Shown here piece by piece: positions 42,654 to 51,116 of a stretch of DNA of 64,000 bases. How positions within the stretch are numbered: position 1 is the first letter of the stretch; every line of letters starts with the position of its first letter. The DNA lies in assembly GCA_018714245.1 (NCBI GenBank), contig DVNQ01000043.1, positions 1-64,000 of the forward strand, written 5' to 3'. A program made the translations under genes and the position numbers. The notes under the pieces are model-generated. The model saw only the letters and a program-made list of their open reading frames with translations. It was not told the origin of the DNA and did no database searches. The DNA is from Candidatus Avilachnospira avicola (GTDB taxonomy: Bacteria; Bacillota; Clostridia; Lachnospirales; Lachnospiraceae).

Positions 42654-43362
42654 TGCGGGCCGCCTCTATGAATGCTTTTACCTTCTCAGGATCCTTGCCG
42701 TTTCCGATAGAATCGGTCTGTCCCTTGTCAAGGTTTGTCCTGGTGCAGCTGTCCACACCGTAAGGGTGGGTGATATGTATGGCCTCTGCCACATTTGAAG
42801 CATCCAGTCCTCCGGCAATGATACATTTTACCTTGGTGGCCTCTACTATGGCCCTGTCTATATTCCTGTCATGGACAGCGCCCGTAGCTCCTATGCCTAT
42901 GGTACTTGTAGGCTCCTTTGTATCTATAAGGAAGAAGTCGGTAACGGGCTCATATTTCCTTATAAGCTCCTCTATCTCAGGCCACTGCTCCTCATAAGGG
43001 ATGCCCGCATATACGGGAAGGGCCTGCATTATCTTAAGTCCGGGATATGCATCCCTTATCTTCTGTACATTTTCAGGGGAAATGTCCCTTATGTCTCCGG
43101 AAAGATGATAAACATCCGGTGTGAAAAGTGAAAGATCATTGAGAATCTCGTCTATGTCGCATGCTATGGTAAGTCCTACCTTGACCACGCTGTCGGGCAG
43201 CTGGTCAAATATGGCCTTGGCCTGTGCGCAGCTCTTCTGCTCAGGACCGAGGTGCTTTACCTCACCGAATGCTATACCTATGTGATCTGCTCCAAGCTCC
43301 GCACACATAAGGGCATCCTCAAGGTTCTTGATACCGTATATCTGTGTAATAACGTCTGCCAT
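42646..43362 (-). CDS. TrpF-fold (phosphoribosylanthranilate isomerase-like) protein, probably not a true PRAI
   Basis: ITQIYGIKNLEDALMCAELGADHIGIAF, FLIDTKEPTSTIGIGATGAVHDRNIDRAIVEATKVKCIIAGGLDASNVAEAI. Confidence 0.8.
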   Translation of the reverse strand: MADVITQIYGIKNLEDALMCAELGADHIGIAFGEVKHLGPEQKSCAQAKAIFDQLPDSVVKVGLTIACDIDEILNDLSLFTPDVYHLSGDIRDISPENVQKIRDAYPGLKIMQALPVYAGIPYEEQWPEIEELIRKYEPVTDFFLIDTKEPTSTIGIGATGAVHDRNIDRAIVEATKVKCIIAGGLDASNVAEAIHITHPYGVDSCTRTNLDKGQTDSIGNGKDPEKVKAFIEAARNA

Positions 43363-43399
43363 GGCTTCCTTCTCCTTTTCTTTTTTTTGCTTTAAACCC

Positions 43400-43433
43400 G
43401 GTCATACCTCCCCGCGCAGGCGGGGAGGTGACC
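43400..43433 (-). repeat. GC-rich inverted repeat in the leader of the TrpF-like gene
   Basis: ggtcatacctccccgc gcag gcggggaggtgacc; no T-tract on either strand. Confidence 0.6.
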
Positions 43434-43467
43434 ATTAACCCCAATACTTAGCAACGCTAAAGATCTG

Positions 43468-44367
43468 TCATCTTCTTTCCCTGAGGAATTCCTCCACTTC
43501 ATTGAGTGTGGGAACGCTGGGAGCTGCTCCTTCTCTTGAAACGGCTATGGCGCTTGCCGCACTTGCGTATTCAAGAAGCTTTTCGCTGTCCCATCCCTTT
43601 GTAAGGCCTGCTATGAAGTACCCGCAGAACGTATCCCCCGCTGCCGTGGTATCCACTGCCTTGACCCTGAATATCCCGTGTGAAGTCTTTTCCTCACCGT
43701 TTACATAAACCGCTCCGTTCTCTCCGAGGGTAAGCACGAAGGCTGCCTTCGGAAAAGCCTTCCTGAGCGCTTCCATGACTCCGTCCGGATCCGCTGCTGA
43801 AACTCCCGTAAGAGCCTCGCCTTCCACCTCATTCAAAATGAAGCAATCCACCAGATCCAGCCTGCACTTCTTCAGGCCCTCTGAAATCGGGGAAGGATTG
43901 AGCATAACGGTAAGTCCCTTTTCATGTCCCTTTTCTATGGCATAATCCAGATTGGATATCTCGTTCTGAAGAAGAAGCACATCCCCCTTTTCAAAATCTG
44001 CAAGGGCCTTGTCTATGTCTTCTTTCGTAACGTCATCATTGGCTCCGCCGCAGATGATGATGCAGTTCTGTCCGTTCTCCTCCACCTGGATGATGGCGTG
44101 TCCGGTAGGAAATCTGCTGTTCTTAATATGGTCCACATTGACGCCTGCAGCAGTAAGAAGTCCCGTAAGGATGCGTCCGTCATCGCCTATGCTTCCGGCA
44201 TGGTAAACCTCTGCTCCTGCCTTTCCGAGAGCTATGGACTGGTTAAGGCCCTTTCCTCCGCTGGACTCATCATAATCCAGGGCCTTTATGGTCTCCTTTG
44301 CCTGCACAAAATGCTCTACCTTATATACTTTATCTATGTTGAGTGAACCGATATTGAGGACCTTCAT
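43468..44367 (-). CDS. Ribokinase-like PfkB family kinase
   Basis: VLNIGSLNIDKVYKVEHFV, DESSGGKGLNQSIALGKAG, AVDTTAAGDTFCGYFIAGL. Confidence 0.93.
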   Translation of the reverse strand: MKVLNIGSLNIDKVYKVEHFVQAKETIKALDYDESSGGKGLNQSIALGKAGAEVYHAGSIGDDGRILTGLLTAAGVNVDHIKNSRFPTGHAIIQVEENGQNCIIICGGANDDVTKEDIDKALADFEKGDVLLLQNEISNLDYAIEKGHEKGLTVMLNPSPISEGLKKCRLDLVDCFILNEVEGEALTGVSAADPDGVMEALRKAFPKAAFVLTLGENGAVYVNGEEKTSHGIFRVKAVDTTAAGDTFCGYFIAGLTKGWDSEKLLEYASAASAIAVSREGAAPSVPTLNEVEEFLRERR

Positions 44368-44386
44368 CACTGCCTCCTGGGATAAT

Positions 44387-44408
44387 GTTTAGGAAAACTT
44401 TCCGAAAC
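44387..44408. promoter_or_regulatory. Candidate operator palindrome
   Basis: GTTTaGGAAAacTTTCCgAAAC, 9 of 11 half-site positions symmetric, between divergent regulator and ribokinase operon. Confidence 0.55.
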
Positions 44409-44424
44409 TTATTTTGTTATCAGA

Positions 44425-44453
44425 ATGATACAAAATAATTACAATAAAGTCAA
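44425..44453 (-). promoter_or_regulatory. Sigma70-type promoter for the ribokinase-first operon
   Basis: Minus strand TTGACT (44453-44448), 17-nt spacer, TATCAT (44430-44425). Confidence 0.6.
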
Positions 44454-44493
44454 TGTATTTAGGGCAAAATATACATTCAAATACAATTTTCCC

Positions 44494-44523
44494 TTGTAAC
44501 CTTTGCCCAAACACCTATATAAT
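44494..44523 (+). promoter_or_regulatory. Candidate sigma70-type promoter for the LacI-ribokinase fusion gene
   Basis: TTGTAA, 18-nt spacer, TATAAT, 38 bp upstream of the ATG. Confidence 0.5.
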
Positions 44524-44561
44524 AGCTGTACATAATTATTAAAAATGCAAAAGGGCTTCAT

Positions 44562-46454
44562 ATGACTATCAATGAACTGGCAAGAATGGCCGGAGTATCC
44601 ATATCCACGGTATCGAAGGTCATGAACAACAAAGACAGCAGCATAAGCAAGGCCACGAGGGAGCGAATACTTGAGCTGGCAAAGGAATATCACTATTCTC
44701 CGCCCTCCTCTCCCCTTTCCAAAAAGACCAGAACGCTGACCATAGGCGTAGTCTTTCGTTCATCAGGAAGGATCAATCTCACCCTGAACGGTATCCTTGA
44801 CGCTGCTCAGGAAAAGGGATATACCCCTCTGCTCCGCGAAAGCCGGGATGACCTCAGCACCGAGCGCAAAAACCTGCTCGCCCTGCTTTCATACAATGTG
44901 GATGGAATCCTCTGGGAGCCCGTAAGCGAGGACAGTCTGGCCTTCACGGAAGATATAGAAGCAAAGGGCGTTCCCTATATCATCTTCAATCACTCCTCCG
45001 AGGATGCCATGGATATCGATTATCGGTCTCTTGGCTACCTTGCCTGTGAAGAGCTTATCAAAAGAGGCCATCAGCATATAGCCTGTCTCCTTACCGAAGG
45101 GGAGAGATCCGAAGGCTTTGAAGCCGGATACAGGCAGTGCCTTTTTGATAACCGGATGTCTCTTTCAGAAGATCAGATCTTTCCTTCCATAACGGACAAG
45201 CTGCTCTGGGGCATTTCAAGGCACAGGATAAGCGGAGTGGTAAGCTCCCATTTCCGGACTGCCACCAGACTGTATGACGAGATACACGCCCTTTACTATA
45301 CACTGCCCTACGATGTTTCCCTGATATCCCTCAGGGATGCCGGAAAGAGCGGGGCAGGATATCCGCGCATATCCACCATGACCATTCCTCATTATGAATA
45401 CGGGGCCTTTATGTGCGGAAAGCTGATAAATGTTATCGAGGATCCTTCCCAGGATCTTCCCTCCGGGCCCTTCAGGCACGAGATACACCTTGACAGCACT
45501 GATACCATAGGCATTCCCTATGACAGCAGGAAAAAGCACATGGTCGTACTTGGCAGCGTCAACATCGACAACTATCTCAATGTGGAGGCCCTCCCCTACA
45601 GCGGAAAGACGGTAAAGTCCTACATCTCCGCATCCTATGCGGGGGGAAAGGGACTGAATACTGCAGTAGGAGTTTCCATGCTTGGCCACCAGGCAGCGCT
45701 GATTGGAAATGTGGGAAGCGACGCAGGATCCGATCTGATCTTTTCAACTCTTAACAGCTTTCACATAAATCCTTCCACAGTCAGGAGGATTCAGGGAGAG
45801 CAGACCGGACAGGCCCATATTTTCGTGCAGCCTGACGGAGAGTCCATGATCACCATCATGTCAGGCGCCAACAATCAGCTTAACGTCTCCGATATAGAAA
45901 AGGATATCCGTATTTTTGAAAATGCAGCCTGCTGCCTGCTGAGCACGGAGATCCCGCTGGATACCATAGAAAGAGCTGCGGCCATATCCCGTGAAAAGGG
46001 CATAACCACGATCCTTAAGCCTGCAACCTGCGGAGAGCTGCCTTCTTCCATATTAAAAAATGTGGATATCCTTATTCCTAATGAGAGCGAGCTGAATGAG
46101 ATATGTCCATCCGGAAAGGACCTGAAGGAAAAGGCTCAGAGGCTCATGGATCTCGGAGCCGGCTCGGTCATCGTAACCCTCGGTGAAAGGGGTTCCATCC
46201 TTATAAACAGGAACGGAGAAAAGCTCTATCCTGCCCATAAGTTTGATGCAGTGGATTCTTCCGGAGCCTGCGACGCATTCATAAGCGCTCTGGCATCATA
46301 TCTCCTTTACGGATATGACATGGACAGGGCCATACGGATAGCCACCTATGCGGCAGGCCTCAGTGTTACCAGGCAGGGAGTCATCCCCGCCCTCACGGAT
46401 AAGAACAGCCTGGAATCCTATATCCGGCAGAGGGAACCTGAGCTTCTTGACTGA
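44562..46454 (+). CDS. LacI-family regulator fused to a PfkB/ribokinase domain
   Basis: N-terminal HTH TINELARMAGVSISTVSKVMNNKD with LacI sensor region; from about residue 327 HMVVLGSVNIDNYLNVEALPYSGKTV...GGKGLNTAVGVSMLG...VDSSGACDAFISALASYLL. Confidence 0.93.
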   Translation: MTINELARMAGVSISTVSKVMNNKDSSISKATRERILELAKEYHYSPPSSPLSKKTRTLTIGVVFRSSGRINLTLNGILDAAQEKGYTPLLRESRDDLSTERKNLLALLSYNVDGILWEPVSEDSLAFTEDIEAKGVPYIIFNHSSEDAMDIDYRSLGYLACEELIKRGHQHIACLLTEGERSEGFEAGYRQCLFDNRMSLSEDQIFPSITDKLLWGISRHRISGVVSSHFRTATRLYDEIHALYYTLPYDVSLISLRDAGKSGAGYPRISTMTIPHYEYGAFMCGKLINVIEDPSQDLPSGPFRHEIHLDSTDTIGIPYDSRKKHMVVLGSVNIDNYLNVEALPYSGKTVKSYISASYAGGKGLNTAVGVSMLGHQAALIGNVGSDAGSDLIFSTLNSFHINPSTVRRIQGEQTGQAHIFVQPDGESMITIMSGANNQLNVSDIEKDIRIFENAACCLLSTEIPLDTIERAAAISREKGITTILKPATCGELPSSILKNVDILIPNESELNEICPSGKDLKEKAQRLMDLGAGSVIVTLGERGSILINRNGEKLYPAHKFDAVDSSGACDAFISALASYLLYGYDMDRAIRIATYAAGLSVTRQGVIPALTDKNSLESYIRQREPELLD

Positions 46455-46523
46455 CAGAAAGGCCGGGCTCCGATATCCGCAGAGTACCGGGCAGTGAACC
46501 TACGTCTATATTCATATATGCCA

Positions 46524-46556
46524 AAATGAGCAGGACCAGACCGGTCCTGCTCATTT
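46524..46556. terminator. Bidirectional terminator between convergent genes
   Basis: aaatgagcaggacc agacc ggtcctgctcattt, perfect 14-bp arms. Confidence 0.75.
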
Positions 46557-46588
46557 GATTTATTTCATATATGATTGTTTGGCCTCTG

Positions 46589-47950
46589 TCAGATGGTCAT
46601 ACCGCCAAGCAGGGGCAGGGGCGAAGGCTCTACTTTCTCAGTGGTCTGCATGCTGTCCATGAACTCTATGTACTCTTCCTTGGTCATAAGAGGCTTATAG
46701 TCAGCTATGTTCTCCTTGGCCTTCTCAGCTCCGTTCTTCATGAGTCTGTATGCAGTAAGGGCAAATATCTTTGCGGTCACTACATATGCAAGATAAGGAT
46801 CCTCTACCCTGATGTCAGGATTGTGAAGGCTTCCCACATAGCCGCCGGTGCAGAAATGTACCAGAGGCATGAGCGTAGCCACATCGCCAAAGTCGTCGCT
46901 TCCGGTAGTATGCCCGTTAAGGTCGCGGCGGTTAGTATATTTTCCTTCTGCAGCTATGTCATCAAATACGCTCTCAAGGACCTCGGTATGAGGATTGGGA
47001 ACGCAGGACATATAGCCGGCAATGGTATCTATGGTTACTCCGCAGCCCGTAGCCATGGCAGCCGCCTTGAGGGAACGGTCCACCTTGAGGGATGCATCCT
47101 TATATGCGGCAGGGGTCTTGCCTCTTACCGAATACTGCATGGTCACATGATCTGCAATGACATTTACGGCAGTTCCGCCCTCTGAGATGAAGCCATGTAC
47201 CCTGACGGTATCCTCATCCCTGAAGCTCTCCTGCTGAAGTGCTATGTTGACCATTGCAGCAGTAGCTGCATTAAGGGCATCGATACCCTCATGAGGGCTT
47301 CCTGCAGCATGAGCCGCTCTTCCCTTGAAGGTAACGGTCTTATTTACAAAGCCGTTGCTGCTTCCGTTATAAAGTCCGTAATCAGCACCGGGCATGGTGT
47401 GATGTCCAAGGGCGATGTCCACATCATCGAATGCTCCCTCATGGATGAGCTCGCACTTTCCGCCGCCATAGGCCAGCTTTCCGTCCTTGATCATCTGGTT
47501 CTTGAACTCTATATCTACGAATTCCTCTGCAGGGACTGCCATGAAGCAGATATTGCCTCCCATGGCCTCAGCCACCTCAGGATCCGCAAGAGCCATGGCT
47601 GCACCTACCACACCGGTAAGCTGTGCGTTATGTCCGCAGCAGTGAGATGCTCCCGTTTCCTTCCATGAATCCGGATGATTGGGTATGGGAAGAGCATCCA
47701 TCTCTCCGATAACCGCAAGAGTAGGGCCTTCCGCAGAGCCTTTCTTCTTCAGGTAACTCTTTACTCCGGTGATGGCAAGCCCTGTCTCAGGGTCCATGCC
47801 AAGCTTCTTCATCTCCTCAACGAACTTCTCGCTGGTGCGCTTCTCCTTGTACCCCAGCTCTGCATGACAAAAGATATCTTTTCCGAAAGCCATGATCTCA
47901 TCCTTGCGGCTCTCGATAATGTCACAGATCTTTTGTTCAATCCTGTCCAT
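46589..47950 (-). CDS. M20 family amidohydrolase/peptidase (AbgB-like)
   Basis: IGEMDALPI, HCCGHNAQLTGVVGAA, PAEEFVDI, GRAAHAAGSPHEGIDALNA. Confidence 0.92.
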   Translation of the reverse strand: MDRIEQKICDIIESRKDEIMAFGKDIFCHAELGYKEKRTSEKFVEEMKKLGMDPETGLAITGVKSYLKKKGSAEGPTLAVIGEMDALPIPNHPDSWKETGASHCCGHNAQLTGVVGAAMALADPEVAEAMGGNICFMAVPAEEFVDIEFKNQMIKDGKLAYGGGKCELIHEGAFDDVDIALGHHTMPGADYGLYNGSSNGFVNKTVTFKGRAAHAAGSPHEGIDALNAATAAMVNIALQQESFRDEDTVRVHGFISEGGTAVNVIADHVTMQYSVRGKTPAAYKDASLKVDRSLKAAAMATGCGVTIDTIAGYMSCVPNPHTEVLESVFDDIAAEGKYTNRRDLNGHTTGSDDFGDVATLMPLVHFCTGGYVGSLHNPDIRVEDPYLAYVVTAKIFALTAYRLMKNGAEKAKENIADYKPLMTKEEYIEFMDSMQTTEKVEPSPLPLLGGMTI

Positions 47951-48029
47951 TTTTATGACCTCCCAATAAAAAGTTTTATCGTTACTTCATATTAGCACTT
48001 TATCCCTATCGGTACAATATCAAAGCTCA

Positions 48030-50126
48030 TTATCCAAAAATGGAAGCCGTAAGGAACAGGGATGACATGAGCGAAGATATCAGTGATACTACCGTGATCT
48101 GGGTATTGATCGAAGGTCCCGCCGTATCCTTGAAAGGATCACCTACTGTGTCGCCGACAACCGCCGACTTATGGGCTTCGGAGCCCTTTCCTCCTTCATG
48201 TCCTGCTTCCACATACTTCTTTGAGTTGTCCCAGAGGCCTCCGGAATTGGACATGAAAAGCGCAAGCAGAAGTCCGCTTATGATATTTCCGCATAGGAAA
48301 CCTCCCACCGCTTCAACGCCGCCGATAAAACCTACCAGCATGGTGGCTATAATGGCCATGAGTCCAGCGGGGATCAGCTCCCTGATGGCTCCGTCCGTAG
48401 CTATATGTATACATTTGTCATATTCGGGGGCAGCTGTGCCTTCGCGAAGTCCCGCTATCTCCCTGAACTGTCTGTGAATCTCTGCTACCATCCTCTGGGC
48501 ATTCTTGTCAACTCCCAGTATCAGCATGGCTGAAAATACCGCCGGTACTGCAGCTCCTATCAGCATGCCGAAGAAAACCAGAGGATCCAGGATATCAAAT
48601 CCGGTTATGCCTTCTATCCCGAGTCCTGCAGCAGCTTCATTTACCTCACTCATGAATGCTCCGAGAAGCGAGATTACCGTAAGTCCTGCAGCAGCTATGG
48701 AAAAGCCCTTTGTTACCGCCTTTACGGTATTGCCGGCAGAATCCAGCTCGTCAGTGATCTCAAGGACCTCATCTCCCAGTGAACCCATCTCCGCAAGGCC
48801 TCTTGCATTGTCTACTATGGGGCCATATGCATCGTTCGAAACTATCATGCCCACTATTGAAAGCATGCCTACTGCAGCCATGGCTATGCCGAACATGGCA
48901 TATTCCACTGCATGTGCTCCCGTGGGATCCAGCCCCTCACAGAGCTTATAGGCTGCAAGAGCCGAAATGCCAATACCCACCATGGCGGGAAGGGCGCTTA
49001 TAAATCCATAGGAAACTCCTGAAAGTATGGTAAATGCAGGTCCGGATCCGGAAGCCTTTGCAACGTTATGTACCGGAGGCTTGGTATCATCAGTAAAGTA
49101 GTCAGTGGCTATGCCGATGATCACTCCGACCAGAAGTCCTACTATGCAGGCTCCCCATATCCTCATATCATATCCAAAGATCAGAGTAGCCGCTCCGGTA
49201 AGTACCACATATATGCCCGTAGTAATATAGGTAAGGGAATTCAAAGCCTTTGTAGGGCTTCCGTCCTTTCCGATGCGGGCGCACATGATGCCGATCACGG
49301 AAGCAAGAAGTCCAAGCGCGGTAAAACAGAATACCATGCCCACATACTCTGTGCCTCCCTCAAGCTTATCGAGGGCAGCCGCCATAATAAGTGCTGCCGC
49401 CATGGATGCCACATTGGAATCAAAAAGGTCAGCTCCCATGCCCGCAACATCACCCACATTGTCACCCACATTGTCGGCTATAACAGCAGGGTTTCTGGGA
49501 TCATCCTCAGGGATCCCGAGTTCCACCTTACCCGTAAGATCGGCACTTATGTCGGCAGTCTTTGTGAAAATGCCACCGCCGGCTTTTGCAAACAGAGCCA
49601 TGGAGCTGGCTCCGAAGGAAAATCCAAGACATACGGTGGAATCGCCGGTAAGAAGATACACAAGGGCAACTCCGATAAGGCTGGCTCCTACCACCGCCAT
49701 ACCCATGACTGCTCCACCCCTGAAGCCTGTCATGAAGGAAGGAGCTATACCCTTCTTTGCAGCCTCAGCACATCTTCCGTTGGCCAGGGTCGCAACCTCT
49801 ATACCGATCTTTCCGGCAAATCCCGAAAATACGGTGCCGGCAATATAGGCAATGACCATCATAATATTGGGGATTATGCTTCCCGTCCATACAGGGGACG
49901 GAAGAAAGATAAAAATAAGCAGCGCTGCCACTGCACAGAACCTTGCAAGCACCAGAAATTCCCTCTTAAGAAAGGTTCTGGCACCGTCTCTGATGAGACC
50001 TCCTACCCGTTCGATCTCCTTATTCTGAAGGGGCTGCTTCTTCACCCAGGAAAACAGCCACGCAGCATAGAAAAATGCCACGAAAGAAATAATGATCGCA
50101 ACGATCTCCATAATTGACGCATTCAT
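48030..50126 (-). CDS. hppA: Membrane-bound proton-translocating pyrophosphatase
   Basis: IPEDDPRNPAVIADNVGDNVGDVAGMGADLFDS, VGDTVGDPFKDTAGPSINTQI; start at internal ATG 50126. Confidence 0.97.
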   Translation of the reverse strand: MNASIMEIVAIIISFVAFFYAAWLFSWVKKQPLQNKEIERVGGLIRDGARTFLKREFLVLARFCAVAALLIFIFLPSPVWTGSIIPNIMMVIAYIAGTVFSGFAGKIGIEVATLANGRCAEAAKKGIAPSFMTGFRGGAVMGMAVVGASLIGVALVYLLTGDSTVCLGFSFGASSMALFAKAGGGIFTKTADISADLTGKVELGIPEDDPRNPAVIADNVGDNVGDVAGMGADLFDSNVASMAAALIMAAALDKLEGGTEYVGMVFCFTALGLLASVIGIMCARIGKDGSPTKALNSLTYITTGIYVVLTGAATLIFGYDMRIWGACIVGLLVGVIIGIATDYFTDDTKPPVHNVAKASGSGPAFTILSGVSYGFISALPAMVGIGISALAAYKLCEGLDPTGAHAVEYAMFGIAMAAVGMLSIVGMIVSNDAYGPIVDNARGLAEMGSLGDEVLEITDELDSAGNTVKAVTKGFSIAAAGLTVISLLGAFMSEVNEAAAGLGIEGITGFDILDPLVFFGMLIGAAVPAVFSAMLILGVDKNAQRMVAEIHRQFREIAGLREGTAAPEYDKCIHIATDGAIRELIPAGLMAIIATMLVGFIGGVEAVGGFLCGNIISGLLLALFMSNSGGLWDNSKKYVEAGHEGGKGSEAHKSAVVGDTVGDPFKDTAGPSINTQITVVSLISSLMSSLFLTASIFG

Positions 50127-50251
50127 ATTAACCTTCTCCTTTTTTGTTGAATTGCGACAAAAAAAACGTTGTGCCACTATGATTTTATTGTATTTTAAAC
50201 AAAAATACAAGGGGTTTCTGCCTTTATGTATGAAGGATAATATAATAAAAA

Positions 50252-50280
50252 AATCTCAGCTCCTTATCGGAACTGAGATC
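50252..50280 (-). terminator. Rho-independent terminator downstream of tRNA genes
   Basis: Minus strand GATCTCAGTTCCGATAAGGAGCTGAGATTTTTTT. Confidence 0.75.
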
Positions 50281-50286
50281 CCTTCA

Positions 50287-50358
50287 TGACGCCAACGAGA
50301 ATCGAACTCGTGTTACCACCGTGAAAGGGTGGTGTCTTAACCGCTTGACCATGGCGCC
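50287..50358 (-). tRNA. tRNA-Glu (TTC)
   Basis: Cloverleaf GGCGCCA...CCACC CTTTCAC GGTGG...TGGCGTCA, T-arm GTTCGATTC. Confidence 0.95.
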
Positions 50359-50389
50359 TCATTATGTGATTTTGATCGGATATGACCGA

Positions 50390-50463
50390 CGCCCCAACTA
50401 GGACTTGAACCTAGGACCCCCTGATTAACAGTCAGATGCTCTAACCAACTGAGCTATTGAGGC
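50390..50463 (-). tRNA. tRNA-Asn (GTT)
   Basis: GCCTCAATAGCTCAGTTGGTTAGAGC A TCTGA CTGTTAA TCAGG ... GTTCAAGTC ... TTGGGGCG. Confidence 0.95.
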
Positions 50464-50584
50464 AAGTGTCTGTCCAAGCGGACAGCTACTATATTCTACC
50501 GAAACAAGCTATTTATGTCAAGCTGTTTTTTCGGTCAAAAGATCTCCGCAGGCTCTGAAAGATCAGAGCCCTTGGCAGTTATGA

Positions 50585-51007
50585 TCAGGCCTCAGCCTTG
50601 GTCTCCTCAAGAACGGAAGTGCAGTGAGGACACCTGGTAGCCTCGATGGGTATCTCGGACTTGCAGTAAGGACATACCTTGGTGGTAGGAGCCTTTTCCT
50701 CTTCCTCAACGAGCTTCTTCTTTCCAAGATCCACTGCCAGGTTGAATGCCTTAAGGATGCAGAAAAGTATGAAGGCCATGATAAGGAAGTTTACGATGGA
50801 AGATACCAGATTGCTTCCAAAGCCTGCAATATCCTTAAGATCGTAGCTCTCAGCGCCTGTCACGAAATAAAGTATGGGATTGATAAGATTATCCGTAACT
50901 GCCGTAACGATGCTTGTGAAGGCTCCGCCTATGATAACGCCGACTGCCATGTCAATGACATTTCCGCGAAGTGCAAAAGCCTTGAATTCCTCAATAAACT
51001 TTTTCAC
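50585..51007 (-). CDS. mscL: Large-conductance mechanosensitive channel with C-terminal zinc ribbon
   Basis: MKKFIEEFKAFALRGNVIDMAVGVIIGGAFTSIV; C-terminal CPYCKSEIPIEATRCPHC. Confidence 0.95.
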   Translation of the reverse strand: MKKFIEEFKAFALRGNVIDMAVGVIIGGAFTSIVTAVTDNLINPILYFVTGAESYDLKDIAGFGSNLVSSIVNFLIMAFILFCILKAFNLAVDLGKKKLVEEEEKAPTTKVCPYCKSEIPIEATRCPHCTSVLEETKAEA

Positions 51008-51116
51008 TTTTTGATTTCCCCTTTCATCGGATCCTTGAGGATCCAGAATATTTTTTATGCTCCGGGCAGACTGCCCGGCAGAGTTCGTGCCGGAAACCGG
51101 CTATATCATTATCGGC

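Noticed and set aside
49068-50117. 349-aa plus-strand ORF antisense to hppA
   Set aside because: Shadow ORF over a well-supported gene on the other strand; translation is low-complexity and resembles no family.
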